The notes: generated by a model from the sequence alone, not told the origin. A stretch of 8,228 bases of DNA from an uncultured cyanobacterium (GCA_903819605.1 CAIJEA010000130.1:1-8228); one strand, 5' to 3'; positions 1-6,938 are shown, numbered from the stretch's first letter. Translations and numbers: made by a program.

Positions 1-788
1 ATTCCGACCCCACCAGTCAACATCTCTGCGGCAACGATCGCTAACCAAGATAGACCAACGGCAATCCGTAATCCTGTGAAAATATAGGGGGCTGCGGAAG
101 GCATAAGAATGGTGATGAAATAGTCAAACTTGCTCAAACGTAGGACACGGGAAACATTGCGATAGTCTTGAGGAACTTGCTGTACACCAACCGCTGTATT
201 CATCAAAATTGGCCAAATAGAGGTGACGAAAATAACGAATAAGGCAGCCGCTTCCGTAACATCGAGACCGACGGACTTGAGAGATTCGTTCACGCCTTGG
301 AATGCTGACATGGCGATCGGTAGCCACGCAAGCGGAGGAATAGTCCGCAATACTTGGAAGATCGGATCGAAAGCTCGATAGAGAAATGCATTCGTACCGA
401 TCGCAATCCCAAAAGAAATGCCAACTATTGCGGCGGCTGTGTATCCTATGGCGACACGACGAAGGCTGACCATCGTTTTTACGCCTAAGCCTTTATCGAT
501 GGTGAGTTTTTCCTTCAGTTCCTTACGGGCAGGACTGTCAACTTTATCTTTGGTACTGACATCAAAGGCATCGCGATCGAAGAATGGATTCCAGATATAT
601 TCTTGAGTTTCTTGCCAGACCTTGCTAGGTGGTGGTAAAGGCGGCGTTTTGCCTGAGCAAAGGATTTGCCATATACCTAAAAGGAATACTAGCGCAATTA
701 CAGGTGGAATTATGAACCGTGCCTGTTGTTGGAACCATTCACCAATTTTATTAGTAGTAAATTTGGAACTTAAGCTTCCTGTCGCCAT
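1..788 (-). CDS. nrtB: Nitrate ABC transporter permease NrtB (C-terminus cut by window edge)
   Basis: Integral membrane subunit of the NrtABCD transporter, which imports nitrate (and nitrite) across the cytoplasmic membrane. Read from ATG at 788, the window holds 262 codons with no stop, so the gene continues past the left edge. AGGAG at 798-802 lies 9 bases before the ATG. Hydrophobic segments are visible near residues 26-44 (TM1), 106-130, 142-163, 181-200 and 235-255. The cytoplasmic coupling loop that contacts the ATPase is at about 210-240 and includes LMPSAAPYIFTGLR. FQVLRTIPPLAWLPI and LSWLAIVAAEML are typical of the NrtB/CmpB/SsuC permease family. Compared with NrtB as I remember it, two stretches look extra: a charged one at about 72-97 and another at about 165-180. 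CmpB (bicarbonate) is a close paralogue; the nirA-nrtA context favours NrtB. Confidence 0.95.
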   Translation of the reverse strand, partial: MATGSLSSKFTTNKIGEWFQQQARFIIPPVIALVFLLGIWQILCSGKTPPLPPPSKVWQETQEYIWNPFFDRDAFDVSTKDKVDSPARKELKEKLTIDKGLGVKTMVSLRRVAIGYTAAAIVGISFGIAIGTNAFLYRAFDPIFQVLRTIPPLAWLPIAMSAFQGVNESLKSVGLDVTEAAALFVIFVTSIWPILMNTAVGVQQVPQDYRNVSRVLRLSKFDYFITILMPSAAPYIFTGLRIAVGLSWLAIVAAEMLTGGVG

Positions 789-823
789 TTTCTAGATCTC
801 CTAATTATTTACGAATATGATGA

Positions 824-843
824 CAAGGGGCTTAAGCCCCTTG
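824..843 (-). repeat. Perfect 20-bp palindrome between nrtA and nrtB
   Basis: CAAGGGGC and GCCCCTTG flank a TTAA centre, so the whole 20 bases are self-complementary. In the mRNA this gives an 8-bp, GC-rich stem with a UUAA tetraloop, 23 bases after the nrtA stop codon and 35 bases before the nrtB start. No U-run follows on the minus strand (TCATCATATT), so it is not a standard intrinsic terminator. By analogy with hairpins after binding-protein genes in other ABC-transporter operons, it may protect the nrtA 3' end or partly reduce downstream expression. The role is inferred; the palindrome is seen directly. Confidence 0.75.
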
Positions 844-865
844 CTCTGTAAAACCCAAGCATTAG

Positions 866-2197
866 TTATGCTTTCTTGATCTTGAGTCCTTTGAGATATT
901 CGCTAGGATTTTCAGGGTCGAACTTGACTCCATCAAAGAAAGTCTCTACACCGCGAGATGTACTCTTAGGAATTGCAGCTTCTTGTCCGATCGCTTTAGC
1001 AGCTTCTTTCCATAGATCTTCTCGATTGACTTTGTCAACCAACTTCTTTGCATCAGTGTCAGCATTGAAGTAGCCCCAACGCATATCTTCAGTTATAAAC
1101 CAAAGATCGTGGCTCTTGAATGGATAGGAAGCACTGTCTTTCCAGAATTTCATCGAAAGATCGGGATTGTCTAATGTTCTACCATCGCCGTAGTCAACCT
1201 TGCCCTGCTGTCTGCCCAAAATTTCAGCAGCAGGAACTTTAAGCCACTTGTCAGCACCGACAATTTTACACATCTCTGCTTTATTCTCAGGCTTTTCGCA
1301 CCACATCTGAGCTTCTAGCACTGCCATTAGTAGAGCTTTAGCAGCTTTGGGGTTCTTGTCAACCCAGTCAGCACGAAGTGAAAAAGCTTTTTCGGGGTGA
1401 TCTTTCCAAATCTCACCAGTAATAAGGGCACTATAGCCAGAATTCTGTGCAACTAGACGGGCATTCCAAGGTTCCCCAACACAGAAGGCTTGCATATTAC
1501 CTGCTTTCATGTTGGCAACCATTTGCGGTGGTGGAACAACAATTGTGTTTACATCATTGTTAGGATCGACTCCATTCGCTGCAAGCCAGTAGCGCATCCA
1601 GAGATCGTGTGTTCCTCCAGGGAAAGTCACTGCACATTTGACATCCTTGCCGCCAGCCTTGATTTTGGCAAAACTTTCCTTTAGAGCATCGCTCTTAAGG
1701 GCAACTTTTAGATCTTTAAATTCATTCGCGATCGAAATTCCTTGCCCATTGGTGTTCAGTCTTGCCAAAATATACATCGGAACTTTCTTGCCATTGGTGA
1801 TTTTCCCTTCACTGAGCAAGTAAGGAATAGGTGACAAGATATGAGCACCATCAATGCCGCCTGCATCAGAGCCAAGAGCAATGTTGTCACGGGTAGTTCC
1901 CCAAGATGCTTGCTTTAGGACTTCAACATCCTTCATTCCATATTTCTCAAATAGCCCTTTCTCTTTCGCAATAATTAGAGGCGAAGCATCGGTCAGAGCG
2001 ATAAAGCCCAGTTTCGCTTTCGTCACTTCAGGCGTATCAGCAGCGCTTACATTCATTGCAGGAGATGAAGGGCTAGCCGAGCTTGTAGCATCAGTTTTAG
2101 TTGTTTCACCGCCACCAGTACAAGCATTTAAGGCGATCGCGCTAACGGTAGAAAGCCCTGCGGTGGTCAAAAATTTGCGTCGAGAGAATGTGCTCAT
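866..2197 (-). CDS. nrtA: Nitrate-binding lipoprotein NrtA (ABC transporter substrate-binding protein)
   Basis: High-affinity nitrate/nitrite receptor of NrtABCD, anchored to the outer face of the cytoplasmic membrane. The 443-residue product matches the usual NrtA length. The N-terminus has a twin-arginine-like SRRKFL at 5-10, a hydrophobic stretch, and the lipobox LNAC with lipidated Cys26, then a Gly/Ser/Thr-rich linker to about residue 58. The rest is the NrtA/CmpA-type periplasmic-binding fold. By position, W99, Q152, H197 and K270 (in WKDHPEK) correspond to nitrate-contacting residues of Synechocystis NrtA. From memory, the lysine is replaced in the bicarbonate receptor CmpA, which supports nitrate specificity. 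AAGGA at 2203-2207 precedes the ATG by 5 bases, and a second AAGGA lies at 2212-2216. It follows nirA after a 108-base spacer, without an obvious promoter of its own, so cotranscription is likely. A 6-bp hairpin (857-873) spans its stop codon. Confidence 0.94.
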   Translation of the reverse strand: MSTFSRRKFLTTAGLSTVSAIALNACTGGGETTKTDATSSASPSSPAMNVSAADTPEVTKAKLGFIALTDASPLIIAKEKGLFEKYGMKDVEVLKQASWGTTRDNIALGSDAGGIDGAHILSPIPYLLSEGKITNGKKVPMYILARLNTNGQGISIANEFKDLKVALKSDALKESFAKIKAGGKDVKCAVTFPGGTHDLWMRYWLAANGVDPNNDVNTIVVPPPQMVANMKAGNMQAFCVGEPWNARLVAQNSGYSALITGEIWKDHPEKAFSLRADWVDKNPKAAKALLMAVLEAQMWCEKPENKAEMCKIVGADKWLKVPAAEILGRQQGKVDYGDGRTLDNPDLSMKFWKDSASYPFKSHDLWFITEDMRWGYFNADTDAKKLVDKVNREDLWKEAAKAIGQEAAIPKSTSRGVETFFDGVKFDPENPSEYLKGLKIKKA

Positions 2198-2305
2198 TTG
2201 TATCCTTAATGTCCTTAATTACTGATTTAGAGATTGTAAGAGCGGCATTTTGTACCGACCATACTGCGTAGTTAGAATTGAAATTGTGTGAGGAATTACT
2301 GTGAA

Positions 2306-3865
2306 CTAGCTAACTGAAGCGAGTTCCGCAGCATTGTTGGCGATCGCCTGTGGTTTTGGTATTGCTCCAAAGTGTTGGACTAGCAGCTTACCAATGACTT
2401 CGCGCAGATCCTCGCAAGGTACTTTTTCCATCACACATGTACCAAGATGAGCATCTTTGCCAACAGTGCCGCCCATATAAATGTCAACACCATCGACGAC
2501 TTTGCCATTCTTGCGAGCTTTGCAACCTGTGAAGCCAATATCGGCAACCTGTGGTTGGGCGCAAGAATTAGGACAACCACTCCAATGGATGCGGACAACT
2601 TTTGGAAGATCGTAATCTTCTGCAAGTTGCTTGGTAAGAGCAAGGGAGCGGTTTTTGGTTTCGACGATCGCCACAGGACAGAACTGGTTGCCAGTGCAGG
2701 AAACTAGCCCACGCATGAGGTTGTCAGGCTCAGCAGGAAACTTCTGAAGTAGAGGTTCTTGTAAAAGTGCTGATACCTGCTGGTCACTCACGTGGGTAAT
2801 GAGCAGATTTTGCTCAACTGTGAGACGCATATCGCCGTTACCGTAGGTTTCAGCGAGACGTGCAAATTCATACATATCGGGGGCATACATCCGACCGACA
2901 GGAATTTGCAGCCCGACATAATTTAATCCTGCTTGCTTTTGTGGATGAACACCAATATGGTCACGCTTTTCCCATTCAATTTCATCTTTGAGCGCTGCTG
3001 GTTCAAGTGATTTACCCATCTGTTTCTCAACCTCGGAGCGGAATTTCTCAATTCCCCATTCATCGATTAAAAACATCAGACGAGATTTTTGGCGGCTATC
3101 GCGTAATCCACGATCGCGAAAAACGATTAGTAAAGCTTCACAGAGAGTAACCACATCTTCGGGGGATACCCATACATTGAGAGGAATAGCGGCAGCAATC
3201 CGCTTCGCCGAGAAGAATCCGCCTACTAAAACATTAAACCCAAAAGTTTCTTTAGTATCTTCTTTATAAGCAGGAACAAAGGCTAGGTCATTGATTTCTG
3301 CGTGGGTTGAGTTGTCACGGCAACCAGCGATCGCAATATTGAATTTACGAGGCAAATTGGTAAATGCAGGATTTCCTTCTCCATTATTAGTAAGCAGATT
3401 TTGAACTTGAATTGCTAGTTCACGGGTGTCATAAAGCTCATTTGCATCAATGCCTGCCACTGGAGAACCAGTAATGTTGCGAATGTTATCCATCGCTGAC
3501 TGCACACTAGTCAGTCCAACCGATCGAAACTTAGCGAACATTTCAGGAATATCTTCAATGAGAATGCCGCGCATTTGGATGTTTTGGCGAGTGGTAATAT
3601 CGGCAACACCATGTTCACCGCATTTCTCGACTATAGAAGCAAGTACGCGCATCTGAGCACTGTTTAGCAATCCATTCGGAATTCGCATTCGCACCATGAA
3701 CCTTCCAGGAGTACTTTTGCGAAAGAATACTCCTAACCATTTCAAACGATGTTGGAGGTCATCATCATCGATCGCTTCCCAACCAATTTGGGCAAAGCGA
3801 TCGATTTCGGCTTTGATCGCAAGACCGTCTTTTGCGGCTTTCAGGTCTTCAATTTTATTTGCCAT
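2306..3865 (-). CDS. nirA: Ferredoxin-nitrite reductase NirA
   Basis: Reduces nitrite to ammonium with six electrons from ferredoxin, using siroheme and a [4Fe-4S] cluster; cytoplasmic. The 519-residue length is normal for the cyanobacterial enzyme. Two ferredoxin-like half-domains and siroheme-binding segments are recognisable. The N-terminal half has FMVRMRIPNG (56-65) and TTRQNIQMRG (91-100), and the middle has NLPRKFNIAIAGC (170-182). The cluster ligands are all present: Cys390 and Cys396 in CTGNQFC, and Cys431 and Cys435 in HWSGCPNSC. The arrangement separates it from sulfite reductase only moderately; the adjacent nrtAB genes and NtcA promoter make nitrite the clear substrate. AAGGA at 3874-3878 lies 8 bases before the ATG. 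It is the first gene of the nir-nrt operon, with a predicted leader of about 107 bases. Confidence 0.97.
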   Translation of the reverse strand: MANKIEDLKAAKDGLAIKAEIDRFAQIGWEAIDDDDLQHRLKWLGVFFRKSTPGRFMVRMRIPNGLLNSAQMRVLASIVEKCGEHGVADITTRQNIQMRGILIEDIPEMFAKFRSVGLTSVQSAMDNIRNITGSPVAGIDANELYDTRELAIQVQNLLTNNGEGNPAFTNLPRKFNIAIAGCRDNSTHAEINDLAFVPAYKEDTKETFGFNVLVGGFFSAKRIAAAIPLNVWVSPEDVVTLCEALLIVFRDRGLRDSRQKSRLMFLIDEWGIEKFRSEVEKQMGKSLEPAALKDEIEWEKRDHIGVHPQKQAGLNYVGLQIPVGRMYAPDMYEFARLAETYGNGDMRLTVEQNLLITHVSDQQVSALLQEPLLQKFPAEPDNLMRGLVSCTGNQFCPVAIVETKNRSLALTKQLAEDYDLPKVVRIHWSGCPNSCAQPQVADIGFTGCKARKNGKVVDGVDIYMGGTVGKDAHLGTCVMEKVPCEDLREVIGKLLVQHFGAIPKPQAIANNAAELASVS

Positions 3866-3978
3866 GTTATTTATCCTTGGCTCATGCGAATGAACTCTAG
3901 ATTTAATGATTGCCCAACCAGCAAAATCCCAAAATTTCTAGTTCTCAAACGCGATTTCAACTTTATTAGATTGGGTTT

Positions 3979-3984
3979 ACACTA
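3979..3984 (-). promoter_or_regulatory. -10 element of the nirA operon promoter
   Basis: TAGTGT on the minus strand fits the TAN3T consensus of NtcA-activated promoters. It lies exactly 22 bases downstream of the NtcA box. A start of transcription near 3972 would put the box centre at about -41.5, the standard class II activator position. The spacing is read directly; promoter activity is inferred. Confidence 0.8.
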
Positions 3985-4006
3985 CTTAACGTTCCGATCC
4001 CAATTC

Positions 4007-4020
4007 GTATAGGACAATAC
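4007..4020 (-). promoter_or_regulatory. NtcA-binding site upstream of nirA
   Basis: GTATTGTCCTATAC (minus strand) is a perfect GTA-N8-TAC, the consensus for NtcA, the CRP-family activator of nitrogen-assimilation genes in cyanobacteria. With the -10 element 22 bases downstream it forms a complete class II NtcA promoter. The operon should therefore be induced when 2-oxoglutarate is high and repressed by ammonium. The box is palindromic and could also influence rightward transcription, but no suitable -10 lies at the same spacing on the plus strand. Confidence 0.9.
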
Positions 4021-4058
4021 ATATTATTAATATTTATTTAATAATTGCAATATTTCAA

Positions 4059-4071
4059 TGCAATAGTTGCA
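4059..4071 (-). promoter_or_regulatory. TGCA-N5-TGCA motif, candidate NtcB site
   Basis: TGCAACTATTGCA on the minus strand lies 38 bases upstream of the NtcA box. As I recall, a TGCA-N5-TGCA element upstream of the NtcA site is needed for nitrite-responsive activation of nirA by the LysR-type regulator NtcB in Synechococcus. A third TGCA occurs at 4046-4049, 9 bases closer to the promoter. The motif match is exact; assignment to NtcB is inference from position and family knowledge. Confidence 0.6.
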
Positions 4072-4145
4072 TACTATTTTTTTCATCGTAAAACTGACTT
4101 TTGTAATAAAAACTTCTGTTGAGGATGACTGATTGCTTAATGTCT

Positions 4146-4206
4146 AAAGTGTAAAAGCGAGTGAGTAACCGATCTCGTTCTCCAGTTCTGCTTTTACGCT
4201 TTTATG
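4146..4206 (+). terminator. Long hairpin with T-rich 3' tail, terminator-like
   Basis: AAAGTGTAAAAGC (4146-4158) pairs with GCTTTTACGCTTT (4190-4202): 13 base pairs with one G-U wobble, around a 31-base loop. On the plus strand the 3' arm runs into TTTTATGTC, giving a weak terminator-like tail; the minus strand lacks one. No plus-strand gene precedes it, so it would terminate an unannotated short transcript, lie in the leader of the pseudouridine synthase gene, or act as DNA structure. The large loop lowers confidence in terminator function. Confidence 0.4.
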
Positions 4207-4255
4207 TCTTAATAGATACTTGGCTATCATCTCTATCTATAAGTTACGTTTCAGA

Positions 4256-5005
4256 ATGATCGATCGCTTGCAGAAAATTCTATCTAGACATGGAATTGCT
4301 TCGAGGAGAGAAGCAGAACAGATAATTTTGTCTGGGCGAGTTTGGGTAAATGGTAAAAAAATCACTGAATTAGGAACGAAAGCCAATCCTGACTGCGATC
4401 GCATTGAAGTTGATGGCAAATTGTTGCAAGCTCATGCTCCAGAATTTGTTTACTTGCTATTGAATAAACCAACTGGCGTAGTCTGCACCTGCGATGATCC
4501 CCAACAGAGAAAGACAGTGCTGGATATTTTGCCATCACAATATCAACATGTTTATCCTGTTGGTCGGCTTGACTATAACAGCAGTGGTGCGTTGATCTTG
4601 ACCAACGATGGAGATTTTGCCAATTACTTGATGCATCCTCGTCATCATGTAGCCAAAACCTACGAGGTCTGGGTCAAGGATATTCCCAATAGTCAAACTC
4701 TTAAACAATGGCAAGAGGGAATTGTGCTAGATGGTAAACGTACTCTTCCAGCGACCGTAAATATTTTGCAAGTTGAACGTACCAGCAATCACAATTTGCA
4801 TCAGACACCGAAAACTCAATTACGAATTATTTTAGAAGAAGGTCGTAATCGCCAAATTCGACGGGTAGCTGAACAATTGGGGCATCCAGTTCTTGCATTG
4901 CATCGAGTTGCGATCGCTTCTATTTCACTTACTTCACTTAAATTAGGAGCATATCGGTCACTAACCGATTATGAAATCAAGAAATTATGTCCAATACGAT
5001 CTTGA
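4256..5005 (+). CDS. rluB: RluB/RsuA-family 23S rRNA pseudouridine synthase
   Basis: Isomerises a specific uridine of ribosomal RNA to pseudouridine. The 249-residue protein has an N-terminal S4 RNA-binding domain (about 1-60, with RLQKILSRHGIASRREAE and SGRVWVNGK) and then the TruA/RsuA-type catalytic domain. The catalytic aspartate is D106 in VGRLDYNSSG. ALILTNDGDFANYLMHP follows, and the C-terminal family signature EEGRNRQIRRVAEQLGHPV is at about 194-212. The GRLDxNSxG...ANxLMHP pattern is closer to RluB than to RsuA, RluE or RluF, but the target base cannot be settled from sequence. ATG 4256 is chosen because the S4 domain begins immediately after it; the in-frame TTG at 4220 adds only 12 residues with no conserved content. 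No good ribosome binding site precedes either start. Transcribed divergently from nirA. Confidence 0.92.
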   Translation: MIDRLQKILSRHGIASRREAEQIILSGRVWVNGKKITELGTKANPDCDRIEVDGKLLQAHAPEFVYLLLNKPTGVVCTCDDPQQRKTVLDILPSQYQHVYPVGRLDYNSSGALILTNDGDFANYLMHPRHHVAKTYEVWVKDIPNSQTLKQWQEGIVLDGKRTLPATVNILQVERTSNHNLHQTPKTQLRIILEEGRNRQIRRVAEQLGHPVLALHRVAIASISLTSLKLGAYRSLTDYEIKKLCPIRS

Positions 5006-5049
5006 TTTGCTTTCAAAACTTTGCAAAATGTTATATTGATTTAGTAATG

Positions 5050-5074
5050 AGTAGTTTACATATCTAAAACTACT
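5050..5074 (+). repeat. Short inverted repeat upstream of the RodZ-like gene
   Basis: AGTAGTTT (5050-5057) and AAACTACT (5067-5074) form an 8-bp stem with a 9-base loop, 45 bases after the pseudouridine synthase stop codon and about 100 bases before the RodZ-like gene. It lacks a T-run, so it is a weak terminator at best; a regulator half-site pair is equally possible. Confidence 0.35.
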
Positions 5075-5171
5075 TAATACACCGATAGTAATGCTGTAAA
5101 TAGAACTTGTGGTTGTCCAAGTTCGTCTAAAAGCCAGCTTCATTAAGTCAGTCAGTCCAATATCTTCCTAC

Positions 5172-6272
5172 ATGTCTGTGAGTATTGTGAACATTACAAC
5201 CTCGAAGCAAGCAGAGAAATTAGCAGAAATCGGAGCGCAATTTAAGCGAATTCGACAAGACAAGGAGCTATCAATTCCTCATCTAACTGCAACTACATTA
5301 ATTTCTGAACGCTATCTGCGCGCCATCGAAGATGGCGAAATAGACTCTCTCCCAGAGCCAGTTTATGTGCGTGGATTTATTCGTAAGTATGGTACTGCCT
5401 TGGGGGCTGGAGATCTTTCAGAAGATTTTCCTTTAAATCCTGTTTTGCCAGAACAAAAATGGGCTGGAAGTGCGGCGGCTGAATTGCGACCTCTACATCT
5501 ATATGCACTATATGTTGGTGTCATTGCTGGTGCGGTTAGCCTGTTAGCTACTTTTTTGAATTCGCCTGATGCTAGCAAGATTAACGATAGTCAAACAAAT
5601 TTTGGCAATGCTGCTCAAATAAGTCCCCCAAACGTTAGCAAGCCTGTCGAATTGGCCAATGTTTTGTTGCCTAAAATTGGCGGACTAGAAGTTTTAAGGC
5701 AGAACATTACCGATCCATCGGCAATGGCGACACCCAATAATATTGCTAGCGTTGCTTCTCTAACGCCAACCAAGATAAACGAGCCTACTTCTAAGATCGC
5801 TCCAAGTAAATTTCAATCAGATACGTCCTTTGGTGACGTGAGTGCTAGCTTAAACAATGCTCTTAATGTTTGGACAAATAGTTCTAGCTTACTTAACAGT
5901 TCTCCTCAAAATAGTGCAGAGATTCTTCCTAATGGTAAGTTTGAGTTTGTTGGTAACAAAACTGTCAACATTGGCATTGTGATGAAGGGGCAATCTTGGC
6001 TGCGGGTTATTGTGGATGGCCGCACTGAGTTTGAAGGGGTTCTGGATGAGGGTAAAAAATTATCTTGGTCAGGCGATCGCCAAATTTCAATCCGTGTAGG
6101 TAATGCCTCTGCTGTAGCGCTTAGTTACAACAATCAACAAATTAAGGTTCTTGGCAAAGAAGGGGAAGTTGCGGAAAGACTTTTTGGCGTTAATCAACCG
6201 AATACTCCTGAAGCTAACGATTCAGGGCTGCGTGGATTTGTTGAGTTTATGTCCAATAGTGAAACTCCTTAA
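5172..6272 (+). CDS. RodZ-like protein: HTH domain, one membrane segment, DUF4115
   Basis: Likely a RodZ-type membrane protein that links the cytoplasmic MreB cytoskeleton to cell-wall synthesis. Numbered from ATG 5172 (366 residues), it has a Cro/RodZ-type helix-turn-helix at about 15-78 (GAQFKRIRQDKELSIPHLTA, then ISERYLRAIEDGE, then PEPVYVRGFIRKYG). In RodZ this domain binds MreB rather than DNA. One membrane helix lies at about 108-129, followed by a low-complexity Asn/Ser/Pro-rich linker (about 131-252). A C-terminal DUF4115 domain spans about 266-338 (GQSWLRVIVDGRTEFEGVL, GDRQISIRVGNASAV). This places the C-terminus outside the membrane. The start is uncertain: in-frame GTG 5109 gives 387 residues but adds nothing conserved, and neither start has a clear ribosome binding site. 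A DNA-binding transmembrane regulator is the less likely alternative. It is followed by its own terminator. Confidence 0.85.
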   Translation: MSVSIVNITTSKQAEKLAEIGAQFKRIRQDKELSIPHLTATTLISERYLRAIEDGEIDSLPEPVYVRGFIRKYGTALGAGDLSEDFPLNPVLPEQKWAGSAAAELRPLHLYALYVGVIAGAVSLLATFLNSPDASKINDSQTNFGNAAQISPPNVSKPVELANVLLPKIGGLEVLRQNITDPSAMATPNNIASVASLTPTKINEPTSKIAPSKFQSDTSFGDVSASLNNALNVWTNSSSLLNSSPQNSAEILPNGKFEFVGNKTVNIGIVMKGQSWLRVIVDGRTEFEGVLDEGKKLSWSGDRQISIRVGNASAVALSYNNQQIKVLGKEGEVAERLFGVNQPNTPEANDSGLRGFVEFMSNSETP

Positions 6273-6278
6273 CTAGAT

Positions 6279-6317
6279 AAAGAGAGTTGTAGTGTTTTGC
6301 GCCACAACTCTCTTTTT
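6279..6317 (+). terminator. Intrinsic terminator of the RodZ-like gene
   Basis: AAAGAGAGTTGT (6279-6290) and ACAACTCTCTTT (6304-6315) form a perfect 12-bp stem with a 13-base loop. The stem runs directly into a five-base T-run (6313-6317) and starts seven bases after the stop codon. On the minus strand the A-rich 5' side (AAAGAG) means termination of the opposing bfn transcript here is also possible but weaker. Confidence 0.85.
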
Positions 6318-6348
6318 GGGTTTTATGTCAAAGTTATGCTCTAAGTAA

Positions 6349-6410
6349 ATACTCCCTTCCCAGTGAATAATTCGCCGCGCACGTCTAATTATTCACTGGG
6401 AAGGGAGTAT
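6349..6410. repeat. Perfect 24-bp inverted repeat between convergent genes
   Basis: The arms 6349-6372 (starting ATACTCCCTTCCC, ending GAATAATT) and 6387-6410 are exact reverse complements. The 14-base GC-rich centre is CGCCGCGCACGTCT. The element sits 32 bases beyond the T-run of the preceding terminator and 30 bases short of the stop codon of the opposing gene. No T-run follows either arm, so it is not a standard terminator, though a 24-bp stem could still block transcription from the minus-strand gene. The size and perfection suggest a mobile palindromic repeat (MITE- or REP-like). No protein is encoded in it. Confidence 0.8.
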
Positions 6411-6440
6411 GCTGTTGACACTACTTTCCTGCATCTTGTT

Positions 6441-6938
6441 TTAGTTGCTTTCTAGCCCGCTTTTTTTTACTAACTCTTCTGGTGTGAGTTTTGCTAGGAA
6501 CTCACGAAATGCCCTTCTTTCGGCTTCATCGGCGTCCTGATCTACAGGAATTGAGGCTTCTAAGATTACCTCCTCCATTACCCAGATCGGACATTTTGCA
6601 CGCACCGCGATGGCGATCGCATCACTTGGACGCGCGTCCATTTCCTTTTTGATATCTCCCTGTGAGACTGTAATCACAGCGTAGAAAGTACTGTTTTTAA
6701 GAGCATGGACGACGATCCGCTCAACAGTTATACCCCAAGAGTCCAGAAAGTTAAGCATGAGATCGTGGGTCATTGGTCGCTCTAGAGGTCTGCCATCTAA
6801 AGCTCCACTTATAGCTCTCGCTTCAGCTTCACCGATCCAAATCGGTAATGCTCTCCGTTCTAAAGTATCTCGCAGTAGGACGATAGGATTACGGCTGACT
6901 GCATCAATTGCAATCCCAGCCACCTTCATTTCGATCAT
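6441..6938 (-). CDS. Bifunctional nuclease (BFN/DUF151) family protein
   Basis: A 165-residue protein of the bifunctional nuclease family (DUF151; structural prototype TM0160), whose plant members are reported to have DNase and RNase activity. The BFN domain covers about 1-135: MKVAGIAIDAVSRNPIVLLR at the start, LPIWIGEAEARAI at 31-43, and the conserved DARPSDAIAIAVRAKCPI at about 101-118. A charged C-terminal helix follows (DEAERRAFREFLAKLTPEE). ATG 6938 is supported by GAGGAAGG at 6948-6955, nine bases upstream. A second ATG three codons downstream is less well spaced. The gene is convergent with the RodZ-like gene and divergent from gpsA, with no obvious functional link to either. Nuclease activity is family knowledge, not demonstrated here; the cellular role in cyanobacteria is unclear. 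Confidence 0.9.
   Translation of the reverse strand: MIEMKVAGIAIDAVSRNPIVLLRDTLERRALPIWIGEAEARAISGALDGRPLERPMTHDLMLNFLDSWGITVERIVVHALKNSTFYAVITVSQGDIKKEMDARPSDAIAIAVRAKCPIWVMEEVILEASIPVDQDADEAERRAFREFLAKLTPEELVKKSGLESN

Larger units (their letters stand above)
3866..4255. other. Divergent intergenic region, nirA / pseudouridine synthase gene
   Basis: This 390-base spacer contains no convincing gene on either strand. From left to right it holds the nirA leader (to about 3972), the -10 element and NtcA box, a very AT-rich tract (4021-4056), the TGCA-N5-TGCA motif, an AT-rich stretch with a T-run at 4077-4083, and a long hairpin at 4146-4202. No promoter for the rightward gene stands out; weak -10-like candidates are TAGATA near 4213 and TATAAG near 4238. 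Confidence 0.7.

Noticed and set aside
866..2197. Bicarbonate-binding CmpA instead of NrtA
   Set aside because: Neighbouring nirA, the NtcA promoter and the lysine at 270 all point to nitrate.
1854..2225. Plus-strand open frame of 123 codons opposite the start of nrtA
   Set aside because: It lies antisense to a strongly supported gene and its translation resembles no known family; it is a by-product of nrtA codon use.
2252..2264. GTA...TAC pair in the nirA-nrtA spacer as a second NtcA site
   Set aside because: The spacing is seven bases, not eight, and no suitably placed -10 element follows towards nrtA.
4220..4255. TTG start for the pseudouridine synthase gene
   Set aside because: It adds 12 residues before the S4 domain with no ribosome binding site; the ATG at 4256 fits the family start.
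5172..6272. DNA-binding transcription regulator based on the HTH domain
   Set aside because: The HTH, single membrane helix and DUF4115 order is that of RodZ, in which the HTH contacts MreB.
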